Part shown: positions 17,796-26,632 of the stretch, in pieces | Layout: each line of letters starts with the position of its first letter | Position numbering within the stretch: the stretch's first letter is position 1 | Assembly: GCF_004801285.1 (NCBI RefSeq) | Contig: NZ_SSNY01000003.1 | Location: 1 to 64,000, forward strand | Length of the DNA stretch: 64,000 nucleotides | Source of the DNA: Ollibium composti | Lineage (GTDB): Bacteria; Pseudomonadota; Alphaproteobacteria; Rhizobiales; Rhizobiaceae | Direction of reading: 5' to 3' | The notes under the pieces: generated by a model | The model's input: the letters and a program-made list of their open reading frames with translations, nothing else | Databases searched by the model: none | Told to the model about the DNA's origin: nothing | Program-made: the position numbers and the translations under genes

Positions 17796-18083
17796 TCAAG
17801 CACTGATTCGAAATGTGGTTAGCAGTTCATTTCGGACCGGAAAGAACACCAGAGGCTGGACGGGAAAACTTTTCCCAATTTCGATCGTAGGCTTCACGAC
17901 CCAGTCATTGGGGAAGGCCCAGTCGTTGCTCAACATGGGCGAGAAGATAGCATTTTCCAGGATGGCTACTTGCAGATTTCCGCAACGTGACAACTTTGTC
18001 GAATTGTTTTCGATGTGGTTATCCCCGAAGGTCGACGGGTCATCGATCTCACCGAGTCGATCCATGACTAAGCCCTGCTGCAA
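17796..18083 (-). CDS. Possible small hypothetical protein or fragment
   Basis: 95-codon frame with protein-like composition (SNDWAFPNDWVVKPTIEIGK), not recognised. It sits between the tail of the stress-protein gene and the tns operon, in relatively AT-rich DNA. It may be a truncated gene at the transposon junction. Confidence 0.3.
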   Translation of the reverse strand: MQQGLVMDRLGEIDDPSTFGDNHIENNSTKLSRCGNLQVAILENAIFSPMLSNDWAFPNDWVVKPTIEIGKSFPVQPLVFFPVRNELLTTFRISA

Positions 18084-18119
18084 CGTCGGCGCATCAAGCC
18101 GGTCAACGTCAATATCGCG

Positions 18120-18998
18120 TCAATGCATCAGCAGGAGGGGAACTTGGGCATGGGTTAGGAGATCGCGAGTTACACGTCCCACGATCATCTCGAGGAACTC
18201 GCCGTGCCTGTAGGCGCCGGCGACGATGCACGTTGCGCCGATCGACGCCGCGTGACCGACGAGAGCAGAGGCCACGGACTCCGGATGGGAACGAAGGCTG
18301 GCTGTCGTCACGTCGACATGCAATGCGGCGAACTGCTCGGCGGCTGCGTTTTCAGAAGAGCGCCCTTTGTCATCGTCTACGCAGATGGCCGTTACTTGAC
18401 GGGCTGCCCTCAACCAGGGCAAGGCCGCCTTGATCGTTCGTTCGACTTTGCCGTCGGGTTTCCATCCGACTGCGACGTGGGTGAGTAACGGCATGTCGCC
18501 CTGCTGGCGATAGGCAGGGAGCAGGCAGAGCTTATGGCTATGAAACAGCAATCCATGGACGACATCCCTGGCATCCAGATTCCCAGTTCTCGGAACGATG
18601 ACGAGATCCGCGTCCCTGGTCTCCAGATCCAGGCACTGGTCAATGTCGCCGCTGCAATCACGCCAGGAAACCGGGCCGGTCCCTCGGCGGTTCGATAGCC
18701 ACTCGTCGAAGACCGACCTAACTTGCGCGACGCGCTCCCCGGCCGTGCCCTCGTAGCGTTCTCGCAGGAATTGGATGTCGATCTCTTCCGCGGAAGAGAG
18801 CATGCTCGCTGGATCGGCGCCGATATGAACAACGGACAGCGTTCCTTCGACTGCAAGGGCGGCTGCTTCTCCAACGTCGAGGCATGCGCGTGCGGTGATC
18901 GGATCGGGCAGAACAACGGCGATCTTCGGGACGCTCCCGGCAGGCGCTTCCTCGACGTCTGCGCGCTCCGACGAGGGAAGGTAATCGGATACGGTCAT
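18120..18998 (-). CDS. Tandem-domain universal stress protein (UspA family)
   Basis: 292 aa in two Usp-like domains. The second ends with the ATP-binding style signature GAYRHGEFLEMIVGRVTRDL and finishes LLTHAQVPLLLMH. ATG at 18998 is preferred because TTGGAG lies 9 nt upstream; a GTG at 19040 in the same frame is possible. A fluoride riboswitch lies just upstream, so the protein is expected to rise with fluoride. It is one of three related Usp genes in the island. Confidence 0.85.
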   Translation of the reverse strand: MTVSDYLPSSERADVEEAPAGSVPKIAVVLPDPITARACLDVGEAAALAVEGTLSVVHIGADPASMLSSAEEIDIQFLRERYEGTAGERVAQVRSVFDEWLSNRRGTGPVSWRDCSGDIDQCLDLETRDADLVIVPRTGNLDARDVVHGLLFHSHKLCLLPAYRQQGDMPLLTHVAVGWKPDGKVERTIKAALPWLRAARQVTAICVDDDKGRSSENAAAEQFAALHVDVTTASLRSHPESVASALVGHAASIGATCIVAGAYRHGEFLEMIVGRVTRDLLTHAQVPLLLMH

Positions 18999-19057
18999 CT
19001 CAGCGCGCTCCAACATGAGCGCGTCGCCAAACAGTCCCACTGCCGCCCAGCGACGCA

Positions 19058-19106
19058 GTAGGAGTCATCAGCCATGTGGCGGTTCTTGGAGGGGGACTCC
19101 ATCCTC
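19058..19106 (-). promoter_or_regulatory. Fluoride riboswitch 1
   Basis: Read on the minus strand: GGATGGAGTCCCCCTCC, then AACCGCC and GGCTGATGACTCCTAC, the conserved blocks of the crcB-motif aptamer. It precedes the Usp gene at 18120-18998. Downstream, GCAGTGGGA can pair with TCCTACTGC at the aptamer's 3' end. Confidence 0.9.
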
Positions 19107-19215
19107 ACGTGGAAGTTACGCCCGCACCCCGGCATATGCAAGCTCAGCAATTCTCAAACAGAAGCCTGCCAACAGGTCCGTGCGGTGACAATGGAAAGTC
19201 CTTGCAAGCGCCTCC

Positions 19216-20982
19216 CTATTCCAGACTAGGCGTGTCGGCGTCACGACTGTCCAGATCACGCGCGAGTTTCCGCAGGCGATCGGCGTGGCGTTCAAGCCGC
19301 CTGATCTCGTCGCGCACTGTGATGTCTTCGGTCCGACGGCGGTCGCGCGCGGAGGCCAGGACGTCCCCCGTCCGCCCGATGCTGTCCTGGACCGATTGGC
19401 GGCAAGACGACAGCAGCCGCCTGAAATTATCGTCGATGTTCTGCCGCGTGGCCCAATGCAGGTTCGCGACGTTCTTGCCAACCGCCGCGACCGCAGACCT
19501 CCGCAGCATCTTGAGCTTGCGGCGCTCCCTTAGCTTGCCGGGCAGGAGCAGCGCCAGCCAGTCGCGCGTGACCGACCCGAGGTCCTCGGCGAGGCCCCTG
19601 GTCGTCCAGTAAGGCTGCTTGAGCGGAATGAACCGGTCTTGCGGCGGGGGAGGCAGGATATCGGCGGCCAAGGCGGCACCGGCCGTCGCATGGACGCGGC
19701 GGACAAGGTCCAGATAGCGTCGCTCATGCTCGGCGATCGCCTCACCGATATGGGATCCGATGCGAAGTACGACGGCGCGAAGTTCTCTGTCGAAGAGATC
19801 GGGCATGATGCGGTCTAGCGTCGATCGCATTGCTTCCTCCGACGTGCCGTCGTGAAGGATCGGGTCTAATCCGGCGAGAACGCGCCGTTCTCCATCGAGG
19901 GCGAGCTCGTCCAGAAGCGCTATGGAACGTCGCCACTCCCCGTTGAGGAGATCGTCGAGTGACTGCTGCTCGGTCTGGAGTCCTTTGACGGCCTCCTCGA
20001 AGACGGCGATGTTCTCGTCTAGCTTCTCGAGCGGAAGCGCCAACGCGTGCCTGTTCAGCTCCACGTCGCTGCGCAACTCTGCGATCCCCGCGCGGATGTT
20101 GCGAAGCGCTGAGGCCTCCAGCAGTTCGGCTTTTCTCCGCATCAGCCTTTGGCCGAGGTAGCTTTCAAGGCCGCCCAATCCGCTATGGGCAAGGTTCACC
20201 TTCTTGCCGCCGAGGCGGGCATCGAGGGCGGCGATGGCGGAAACCGGAAAGATGTTGGGGTCCACCTGGGGCAGATCCGCTTCTGCCAGAACCGTTCTCA
20301 GGAACGAAAGCGCGCGTTCAAGGTCGGCGGTCCCGACAAGGTCGACCTTGTTCAGGACGACCACCACGTGGGAAACCGTCCGACAGACCTCGTTAAGATA
20401 TTTGAGCTCGACCTCCGTTATCGGCGGATCGGCCGAGACCACGAACAGGGCGGCGTCGCATTCGGGCAGCACGGCTTCGGCTACCGTGGTGTTGTGCCTG
20501 TATGTCGAGCCGACCCCGGGAGTATCGATGAGCACAATGTGCGCGAGCGATTTCCAGGAAGGCACTTCGACGTCCACCCGCTCCAGGCCGCGGACGTTCC
20601 CGGGATTGCCTTCTTCCGTTGTCGCCCCGGAAATCCTTTGCGCGAGTCCGCGCCAGTCTCCGGTCTCCTCGCGCTCTGTCCTGCCGTCGAGATAGGTAAG
20701 GGTGATTGCCGGGCATGCGCCAGGCATAAGGAAGGTCGGAATCGCCGTCAGCGGCAGGATCCCGGTGGCGAGCAGCGGCCGCCCGATCATCGCGTTGAGA
20801 AGGGTGCTTTTGCCGCGCTTGAACTGCCCCAGCACCGCGAGCTGGAACCTGTCTGCCATCAGCCGTTCGGCATGCCTTTCGATCCGCTGCAGTATCTCGC
20901 GTTGACGCGCCGACGGCTTGTCGAACGCCGAGACGGCAGCTGCGACGACTTCAGCCAAGGCGTGCGGACGCGTCGCGGTCAT
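19216..20982 (-). CDS. Dynamin-like GTPase 1
   Basis: 588 aa. GTPase motifs: P-loop GQFKRGKST at 52-60, G3 DTPGVGS at 154-160, G4 NKVD at 212-215. The long helical C-terminal half with a hydrophobic/basic stretch near LALLLPGKLRERRKLK is as in bacterial dynamin-like proteins, which bind and remodel membranes. ATG at 20982 follows a strong GGAGGGG. Third gene of the unit led by riboswitch 2, overlapping the upstream gene by 32 bp. A membrane-repair role under fluoride is inferred only. Confidence 0.82.
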   Translation of the reverse strand: MTATRPHALAEVVAAAVSAFDKPSARQREILQRIERHAERLMADRFQLAVLGQFKRGKSTLLNAMIGRPLLATGILPLTAIPTFLMPGACPAITLTYLDGRTEREETGDWRGLAQRISGATTEEGNPGNVRGLERVDVEVPSWKSLAHIVLIDTPGVGSTYRHNTTVAEAVLPECDAALFVVSADPPITEVELKYLNEVCRTVSHVVVVLNKVDLVGTADLERALSFLRTVLAEADLPQVDPNIFPVSAIAALDARLGGKKVNLAHSGLGGLESYLGQRLMRRKAELLEASALRNIRAGIAELRSDVELNRHALALPLEKLDENIAVFEEAVKGLQTEQQSLDDLLNGEWRRSIALLDELALDGERRVLAGLDPILHDGTSEEAMRSTLDRIMPDLFDRELRAVVLRIGSHIGEAIAEHERRYLDLVRRVHATAGAALAADILPPPPQDRFIPLKQPYWTTRGLAEDLGSVTRDWLALLLPGKLRERRKLKMLRRSAVAAVGKNVANLHWATRQNIDDNFRRLLSSCRQSVQDSIGRTGDVLASARDRRRTEDITVRDEIRRLERHADRLRKLARDLDSRDADTPSLE

Positions 20983-21340
20983 TGATGGTCCGCCCCTCCG
21001 TTGATGCGGCAATCCTGCGTTCCTCGGAGCGAAGCCAATCCATGATGTGGCTGCGCTTTCCCGTCAACGGCTTAGCCCACTCCATCGCCCTGAGGCTGGT
21101 TTCGCCGCGCACGGTCCACCAGTGCTCCTTGACGACCAGCAGCGACCAGCCATGCGAGCCGGTCTTCGCCATCATGTACTGATGGATGCCGAAACCACAG
21201 ACGACCCCGGTGAAGCTGTGCCTTTGATGCATCCAGGCGATGCCGCGATGCGACCACTGGGTCTGTTGCCGATCGGGGCACGAATCGTCCAGCAGAGCAT
21301 GGAAGAGCCGGAAAAAGGACGGGTCCGCGAAAGTTCTCAC
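20951..21340 (-). CDS. Hypothetical protein in the riboswitch 2 operon
   Basis: 129 aa, not recognised. The GTG start at 21340 overlaps the preceding stop (GTGA). Aromatic and His-rich motifs such as KTGSHGWSLLVVKEHWW give it a protein-like look. It overlaps the GTPase start by 32 bp, so the three genes are one translationally linked unit under fluoride control. Confidence 0.6.
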   Translation of the reverse strand: MRTFADPSFFRLFHALLDDSCPDRQQTQWSHRGIAWMHQRHSFTGVVCGFGIHQYMMAKTGSHGWSLLVVKEHWWTVRGETSLRAMEWAKPLTGKRSHIMDWLRSEERRIAASTEGRTINDRDASARLG

Positions 21341-21552
21341 GGTTTTGGCATCTCCTTTGGGGCGGTCGAATCGGTAGGGGCACGGGCTTTCGGGGAAAGG
21401 TCGTCGTGACCAGGGATCGGCTCGACGAACCGGGCTGTCGCGAGGACCCGACGCATTTTGGCGGATCCGATCAAAGGCCGTCGTGGCTGAGGCTTGCGAA
21501 CGACTGCGGCCGCGCGCCGATGGTTGGGTTTTGTCCTGGACTCGTTGGCCAT
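21337..21552 (-). CDS. Small basic hypothetical protein, first gene after riboswitch 2
   Basis: 71 aa, Arg/Lys/Pro-rich, probably disordered. ATG at 21552 has AGGAG 6 nt upstream, and that Shine-Dalgarno (GCAGGAG) is a perfect 7-bp complement of CTCCTGC at the 3' end of the riboswitch. The stop overlaps the next start. Its role may be mainly to couple translation of the operon. Confidence 0.55.
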   Translation of the reverse strand: MANESRTKPNHRRAAAVVRKPQPRRPLIGSAKMRRVLATARFVEPIPGHDDLSPKARAPTDSTAPKEMPKP

Positions 21553-21592
21553 AATTCTCCTGCCTGCACGCATTACGGCGTACATTCGAAAA

Positions 21593-21640
21593 AGCAGGAG
21601 TCATCAGCTGATAGGGCAGGAAAGGGGGACTCCATCCCGC
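21593..21640 (-). promoter_or_regulatory. Fluoride riboswitch 2
   Basis: On the minus strand: GGGATGGAGTCCCCCTTT, a variant middle (CCTGCC), then AGCTGATGACTCCTGC. It controls two small ORFs and the dynamin-like GTPase to the left. The anti-Shine-Dalgarno match is CTCCTGC with GCAGGAG. Confidence 0.88.
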
Positions 21641-21711
21641 ACGCAAACCTACGCGGAAGGCATCGCATGGTCAATGGAAAGCCAGATGTTGGCGGTGTTC
21701 GGGCCGAGGGA

Positions 21712-22809
21712 TCACCGTGCGCGCCCGGAGGTTCCCATGCAGGAGCTCCAGCGCGCGTTCCGCATCTCCTCTAGCCGGGACGCCGTCCTGCGATGATCGT
21801 CGGGTTTTCCGTCCTCGAAGAGGTCGTGTGGTTCCACTTCGGTCAGGACGAGGAGACGCGCTTTTGCTTCGTACAGGGCGTCGATGAGGGTGACCAGCCG
21901 ACGGGCCTCGTCCTCCTGGTCTCGTGCAATGACCGGAACGTTCTCCAGAAAAACGGTCCCGAAGCGATGGGCAAGCGCGAGGTGGTCGTCCGCGCTCAGC
22001 GCTCGGCCGCAAACCTCGCCGAAGGTGACGCGCAGGCAACCGTTGCCCGTCCGCAGGTAGGTGACGCCGCGTCCGTGCACGGTGACTTCTTCCGGACGTT
22101 CGGGCGCGCCTCCCAACGCCTTTTGCCAGAGACGTTCAAAGCGTTCCGAGTTCTCGCGGTCGACCGGGAACATATAGAGCGCGGTCTCGTCCTCTTCCCC
22201 GAGCCGGTAGTCATGGTCGCCGGCGATCTCCACGACGCTGACACGCTCCTTCAGCCGTTCGATGAAAGGAACGAAGAGGTCCCTGTTCGCGCCGTTCCCA
22301 TAGAGTCCGTCCGGAGGCTCGTTGGAGGTTGCGACCATCGTCACGCCTCTTTCGAACAGGCCGTCGAACAAGCGGCCCAGGATCATCGCGTCGGCGATGT
22401 CAGTGACCTCGAGTTCATCGAGGCATAGCAGACGGACATCACGGGCGAAGCTTTCGGCGGCGGACGCGATCGATCCGCCTGAGGACGAGGTTTTCCCGGA
22501 GGACTCCATGCGCGCGTGGACGTCGGCTATGAAAGCGTGGAAATGGATCCGGCGTTTCCGTGGCTCCGGGACGTAGTCGAAGAAAAGATTCATGAGCATG
22601 GATTTTCCGCGACCGACCTTGCCCCATAGGTAGACGCCGCGTGTCTCCGGCTTTCCTTCGAACCGCTCGAAAAGCGAGCTGGGCTTACTGGCGCGTTCAA
22701 GGTCGATGCCTAGACGGTCAAGCGCATCGACCGCCTTCTTGTATGCGGGATCAGGAACGATCGCATTCGTCGCAATGCCGTGTTCGTATTCCTGCTTGAA
22801 CGAACTCAA
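21712..22809 (-). CDS. zapE: AFG1/ZapE-like AAA+ ATPase
   Basis: 365 aa. AFG1-family features: GVYLWGKVGRGKSMLMNLFF with the P-loop near residues 62-70, Walker B LLCLDELEVTDI, and the family motif VATSNEPPDGLY. In E. coli ZapE acts at the division ring; mitochondrial AFG1 acts in protein quality control. The start is TTG at 22809 with GGGATG upstream. Likely distal gene of the unit led by riboswitch 3, after a 219-bp gap, or separately transcribed. An extra copy beside the chromosomal one would be expected. Confidence 0.85.
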   Translation of the reverse strand: MSSFKQEYEHGIATNAIVPDPAYKKAVDALDRLGIDLERASKPSSLFERFEGKPETRGVYLWGKVGRGKSMLMNLFFDYVPEPRKRRIHFHAFIADVHARMESSGKTSSSGGSIASAAESFARDVRLLCLDELEVTDIADAMILGRLFDGLFERGVTMVATSNEPPDGLYGNGANRDLFVPFIERLKERVSVVEIAGDHDYRLGEEDETALYMFPVDRENSERFERLWQKALGGAPERPEEVTVHGRGVTYLRTGNGCLRVTFGEVCGRALSADDHLALAHRFGTVFLENVPVIARDQEDEARRLVTLIDALYEAKARLLVLTEVEPHDLFEDGKPDDHRRTASRLEEMRNARWSSCMGTSGRAR

Positions 22810-23028
22810 CTGGACATCCCTTTGACGCGTAATCGCCCTCTCAAACCGACTTCTCCCGGACGCCGCCGATCAAGCGCAGCCACGCCAGTGCGCGCGTACC
22901 TGTTCCAAACGCCCGAAACGAACGCGGCTGTACCGGGCTATCCAGCGGCAAAAGCGCAATGTGACCATCGTTCGCACCTCCATGTTCGGTCGTTCAGACG
23001 GCATGCTCGCCGGAGCGGCCTTGCCGTT

Positions 23029-23661
23029 TCATGCCCAGTTCCCCTGGATCGAGGAAAGATGGAACGTCTCGTTGATCCTCAGCGCCCGCGGGGCGTCGCC
23101 GAGGAATTCCACCTCGCTTATTCCGCACGGATCGAAATGAAGGTGCCAGTAGGCCGAGAGCGGCTGGTCGAGGACCTGCATCAGCAATGCGCGGCAGACG
23201 CTGTTGTGGCCAACCATCACCACAGTGCGTTCCCGGTACTCCCGCAGGACATGCCTGATGGCGTCGCTTGTCCTCGCCGTCAGGTCCTGCAGGGATTCGC
23301 CCTCAGGGAAGCGGAAGAGATTCGGCGTGGCGAGCCACCTCAGGTAGAGATCGGGAAACACGCGGCCGATCTCTTCGTGCGTCTTCCACTGCCATGCGCC
23401 GTAGTCCAGTTCGTTGAGGGCCTGGAGAACCTCGATCCGGAGGCCGCACGCATCGGCGATCGCCGTTCCGGTTTCCTTGCAACGGATCATCGGACTCACG
23501 AGAACGCAGTCGGGCTTCCACGTCCCGCTTATCACCGCGGCGGTGGCCTTGGCTTGGGACCTGCCGAGGGGAGTCAACGGAACGTCTTCCCGGCCGCGAA
23601 ATCGTCGTGGCCGAATGCCCTCTACATGGCCGTGTCGCACGATAACGATCCTGGTTTTCAT
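23029..23661 (-). CDS. Histidine phosphatase-family protein (phosphoglycerate mutase-like)
   Basis: 210 aa. Histidine phosphatase core with VRHGHVEGI at residues 8-16, catalytic Glu in NELDYGAW, and second His in MVGHNSVCRALL. This resembles cofactor-dependent mutase-like phosphatases (CobC/GpmB type) rather than true GpmA. ATG at 23661 has GGAGG upstream. Second gene after riboswitch 3, 44 bp after a Usp gene. Substrate unknown. Confidence 0.82.
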   Translation of the reverse strand: MKTRIVIVRHGHVEGIRPRRFRGREDVPLTPLGRSQAKATAAVISGTWKPDCVLVSPMIRCKETGTAIADACGLRIEVLQALNELDYGAWQWKTHEEIGRVFPDLYLRWLATPNLFRFPEGESLQDLTARTSDAIRHVLREYRERTVVMVGHNSVCRALLMQVLDQPLSAYWHLHFDPCGISEVEFLGDAPRALRINETFHLSSIQGNWA

Positions 23662-23705
23662 CACACAGCCTCCTCGGTGCCTTTCAGCCTCAGGGCGGTG
23701 GTGGA

Positions 23706-24488
23706 TCAATGGGACATCAGGAGGGGCATGGAGACGTTGGCGAGAAGCTGTTCGGAGGCGCCCCCGAAGAGGCGTTCCCAAAGCGGCGATTTGCCGTAGG
23801 CACCCGCAACGATCAGGTCGGATTGTTGCCGGTCGAGCGACGCGAACATAGCGTCTATGACGTCCACCTCCCCGGTGTTCCGCCATCCGTCGAGCGTCAC
23901 GTCGATCCCGTGTCGCCTGACGTGCGCCACGACGTCCTGAACATCGGAATCCCCTGAGTCGAAGCCTGGCTCGAAGATGAAAAGGGTCACGTGCTCCGCC
24001 TTGGCGAGCATCGGCATCGAATCATGGAGCGCCCGCGTTGATTCACGGCTGAAGTTCCAGGCCAAAAGAACGCTGCGTCCGATTTCCTGCCCGGCTTGCC
24101 ATTCCGTGGGCAGGACAAGCATCGGAACCCCTGAATTCAAGAGCACGTCCTTGGGCACCGCCGGAGCGGCGAGATGGGCGCTGTCGATGTGGGGCTGGCT
24201 CGAAACGATGAGGTCGGTGCAATGCGCGAACAAATCCTGCGCCGTAGTGGCCGACGCTCCGGCGGACCGGCACTCCCTTTCCACTTGGGTTTGCGCCAGG
24301 CGCTCCTCGAACGCGTCCTGGATGGCACGGGCCCGCTCACGCCTCTCGCCCTCCAGGGCCGCTGTAGTGCTCACGTCGACGCCGATAAGCCTCGCCCCAT
24401 ATCGTTCGGCCAGCGTGATGGCCGTTTCGAGCCTAGCCTCGTTCAGGTCGCTGGCGTCTAGATAGACGACGATATCCTTGTACGACAT
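23706..24488 (-). CDS. Tandem-domain universal stress protein 2
   Basis: 260 aa. Starts MSYKDIVVYLDASDLNEARL, a classic Usp N-terminus, and ends GAYGKSPLWERLFGGASEQL then LANVSMPLLMSH, the Usp nucleotide-binding loop. Two Usp folds in tandem. ATG at 24488 follows GGAGGAG. First gene after fluoride riboswitch 3. Confidence 0.87.
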   Translation of the reverse strand: MSYKDIVVYLDASDLNEARLETAITLAERYGARLIGVDVSTTAALEGERRERARAIQDAFEERLAQTQVERECRSAGASATTAQDLFAHCTDLIVSSQPHIDSAHLAAPAVPKDVLLNSGVPMLVLPTEWQAGQEIGRSVLLAWNFSRESTRALHDSMPMLAKAEHVTLFIFEPGFDSGDSDVQDVVAHVRRHGIDVTLDGWRNTGEVDVIDAMFASLDRQQSDLIVAGAYGKSPLWERLFGGASEQLLANVSMPLLMSH

Positions 24489-24549
24489 GATCTCCTCCAC
24501 CGGAACTAGACGCGGACGAACTCGTCGGCCGCGCGGAAGTCGATATGGG

Positions 24550-24602
24550 GTAGGGATCATTAGCCAAAGAGGCGGTTGAAGGTGGAGCCCATCACCTCGC
24601 CT
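24550..24602 (-). promoter_or_regulatory. Fluoride riboswitch 3 (divergent variant)
   Basis: On the minus strand: GGTGATGGGCTCCACC, TTCAACCGCC, then GGCTAATGATCCCTAC. The conserved GATGG, AACCGCC and AATGA blocks are kept while the stem changes to GGTG/CACC. It leads the Usp and histidine phosphatase genes and perhaps zapE. Confidence 0.82.
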
Positions 24603-24645
24603 TCAACGCTGCACATTGCTCCCGGTTCCAGGTGTTCGTTTCCGA

Positions 24646-25533
24646 CTATGGTCGGCGTAGCGTGGGCAGGTTAGCCGGACCTGCCGCCAATTCGTGCCGA
24701 AGGGCATCCAGCCTTCCCAGACTTTCCAGGGTCTCATCCGGAAGCTTCGCGGCCACGCCGACCAGGAGCGCTTCGATAAGGGCGAGGGTAGCCGTATGCG
24801 TGCTGAACATGTCCGCGCGGCCGCGCGCGACAGGAAGCACCAACTCGACGCGATCGCGCAGCGGAGCAGCCAGCGTGTCGGTAATGAGGACGGCCTTCAG
24901 CTTCGCCCGTCTCGCCTCGCGCAGGAGCACGTCGACCTCACGGTAGACCCGCCCGTAGGCGAGAACGATGACCAGGTCCCGCGGCCGGAGCGTTTGAAGA
25001 TCGTCCGCGAACAGGATGCCCGTCCTCGTAAGGCTGCTTGCTTCGAGACCGAAGCGCCGCAGCTGGATTTCGAGATACGTCGCCATGGCGCTCGACGGGC
25101 CGATGCCGAAGACGACCGTTCGGCCTGCGTCCGCGATCAGCCCTACCGCATTCTCGAAAAGCTTGGCCGACAAATCCCGGCGCAGCCGCTCAATGCACTC
25201 CTGATGGATATTCAGGGTCGCCTCGAGGGCTGCGCCGATACCGTCCCCAACCTGCTGGAGCGTGGCGGCGACGCGTGTTGCAGGCGAAAGATTTTCCTTC
25301 ATTTCGGCGGCGAGCGAACGGCGTAGTTCCTCCATCCCCGAGAATCCGAGCGTGCGCGTGGTCCGCACGACTGTGGCATCGCTGGTCCCGGCTTTCGCGG
25401 CAAGCGCCGCCGCGGACGTCATGAGAACCTCTTCCTTGCTCTCTTGGAAGACGCGGGCGACCCGCTGCTCCGCGGCACTCATTTTCTCCATTCGAGCCGT
25501 GATGCGCTGGTCGAAGGTCTCGTGAGCTGGCAT
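24646..25533 (-). CDS. MurR/RpiR-family transcriptional regulator
   Basis: 295 aa. N-terminal RpiR helix-turn-helix (EQRVARVF then AALAAKAGTSDATVVRTTRT) followed by a SIS sugar-phosphate-binding domain (VFGIGPSSAMATYLEIQLRR; ALITDTLAAPLRDRVE). Divergent from the membrane protein, MFS and UppP cluster, with a perfect 16-bp palindrome between. It probably controls that cluster in response to a phosphosugar. ATG at 25533 gives the usual length. Confidence 0.88.
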   Translation of the reverse strand: MPAHETFDQRITARMEKMSAAEQRVARVFQESKEEVLMTSAAALAAKAGTSDATVVRTTRTLGFSGMEELRRSLAAEMKENLSPATRVAATLQQVGDGIGAALEATLNIHQECIERLRRDLSAKLFENAVGLIADAGRTVVFGIGPSSAMATYLEIQLRRFGLEASSLTRTGILFADDLQTLRPRDLVIVLAYGRVYREVDVLLREARRAKLKAVLITDTLAAPLRDRVELVLPVARGRADMFSTHTATLALIEALLVGVAAKLPDETLESLGRLDALRHELAAGPANLPTLRRP

Positions 25534-25579
25534 TGCGAGAAATCCACTCGTTGCGGACGCTACATTTCTGGAATACGTC

Positions 25580-25595
25580 TGTAGCATATGCTACA
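25580..25595. promoter_or_regulatory. 16-bp perfect palindrome, candidate RpiR operator
   Basis: TGTAGCATATGCTACA lies between the divergent RpiR gene (start 25533) and the operon starting at 25654. A further half-like GCTACA occurs at about 25559. The position suits an operator for the RpiR protein. Confidence 0.55.
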
Positions 25596-25653
25596 CGAGT
25601 CGTCTTGCTGGAAATGCCCTCGGCGGCATCGCAGGTGGACCGAAAGGGATGAG

Positions 25654-26406
25654 ATGACCATCGACTGGGCTCATGCGTGGCCTCCTTTCGTGGCCGCCTT
25701 CCTCGCCTCGACCGTGGAATTCGTCGAAGCGCTGACGGTGGTGCTGGCGGTCGGCGCCGTGCGTGGATGGCGTGGGGCGCTGACGGGCGCTAGTGCGGCC
25801 ATGTTCTTGCTCCTGCTGATCGTGGCCTTCCTCGGGCCCGCGCTGACCCGGATTCCCTTGGCGACCGTCCAACTCGTGGTCGGAGGGCTTCTTCTCCTGT
25901 TCGGCCTGCGTTGGCTGCGAAAGGCGATCCTCCGGGCGGCAGGAATCATCCCGTTGCATGACGAGCAGGCGGCCTTCGCCAGGGAGACGGAAAGCCTGCG
26001 GCGTGAAGGCGCCGTCCGCAAATGGGACGAAGTCGGCATCGCAGCCGCCTTCAAGATCACCATGCTGGAAGGGCTGGAAGTGGTGTTCATCGTCATCGCG
26101 GTGGGCGCGGGTGGTTCCGGCCTGCTTCTTCCCGCCGGCGTCGGCGCGGTCGTTGCGCTTCTCCTCGTCGTGTTTCTCGGTGTCGCGGTTCACCGCCCGC
26201 TGGCAGCCGTCCCCGAAAACACGCTGAAATTCACCGTCGGCGTGCTGCTTTCAGGTTTCGGCACGTTCTGGGTGGGCGAGGGGATGGGACTTGCCTGGCC
26301 GAAAGAGGACTGGTCGATCCTGGCGCTGGTGGCAGGTTTCCTGCTGGTCGCCTTGTTGGCGGTCCGGGTTTGCAGGGCTGCCAGGCGTGTTGCCGTCCAG
26401 CATTAG
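25654..26406 (+). CDS. Polytopic membrane protein with duplicated acidic motifs (COG4280-like)
   Basis: 250 aa, about six membrane segments. Two related motifs, STVEFVEALTVVLAVG near residue 17 and MLEGLEVVFIVIAVG near 137, place paired Glu residues in membrane helices, reminiscent of REGLE-type or GDT1-type cation transporters. This suggests an internal duplication and metal or cation transport, which is inference. ATG at 25654 follows AGGGATGAG. First gene of a four-gene operon divergent from RpiR. Confidence 0.65.
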   Translation: MTIDWAHAWPPFVAAFLASTVEFVEALTVVLAVGAVRGWRGALTGASAAMFLLLLIVAFLGPALTRIPLATVQLVVGGLLLLFGLRWLRKAILRAAGIIPLHDEQAAFARETESLRREGAVRKWDEVGIAAAFKITMLEGLEVVFIVIAVGAGGSGLLLPAGVGAVVALLLVVFLGVAVHRPLAAVPENTLKFTVGVLLSGFGTFWVGEGMGLAWPKEDWSILALVAGFLLVALLAVRVCRAARRVAVQH

Positions 26407-26415
26407 GAGGAGCGC

Positions 26416-26622
26416 ATGGTTTGGCTGAGAACGGTTGTTCGAGAATTCTACGGCCTGTTCGTGGACGACGGCAGGTTCGCGGTGACGGTTGTCATATGGC
26501 TCGGCGCCTGCTGGCTGATACTACCGCACGTCGCCGTAGGCGCGTTCTGGCCGGGAGTGCTGCTCTTCGCCGGGCTAGCCGCGATCCTCGTCGAAAACGC
26601 CTCGCGCCGAGCAAGGAAATAG
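26416..26622 (+). CDS. Small two-helix membrane protein
   Basis: 68 aa, two hydrophobic segments (VTVVIWLGACWLILPHVAVG and the following PGVLLFAGLAAILV), ending in a basic tail. GGAGGAG precedes ATG. 9 bp after the COG4280-like gene and 10 bp before the MFS gene. Function not recognised. Confidence 0.65.
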   Translation: MVWLRTVVREFYGLFVDDGRFAVTVVIWLGACWLILPHVAVGAFWPGVLLFAGLAAILVENASRRARK

Positions 26623-26632
26623 GCTGAACACT

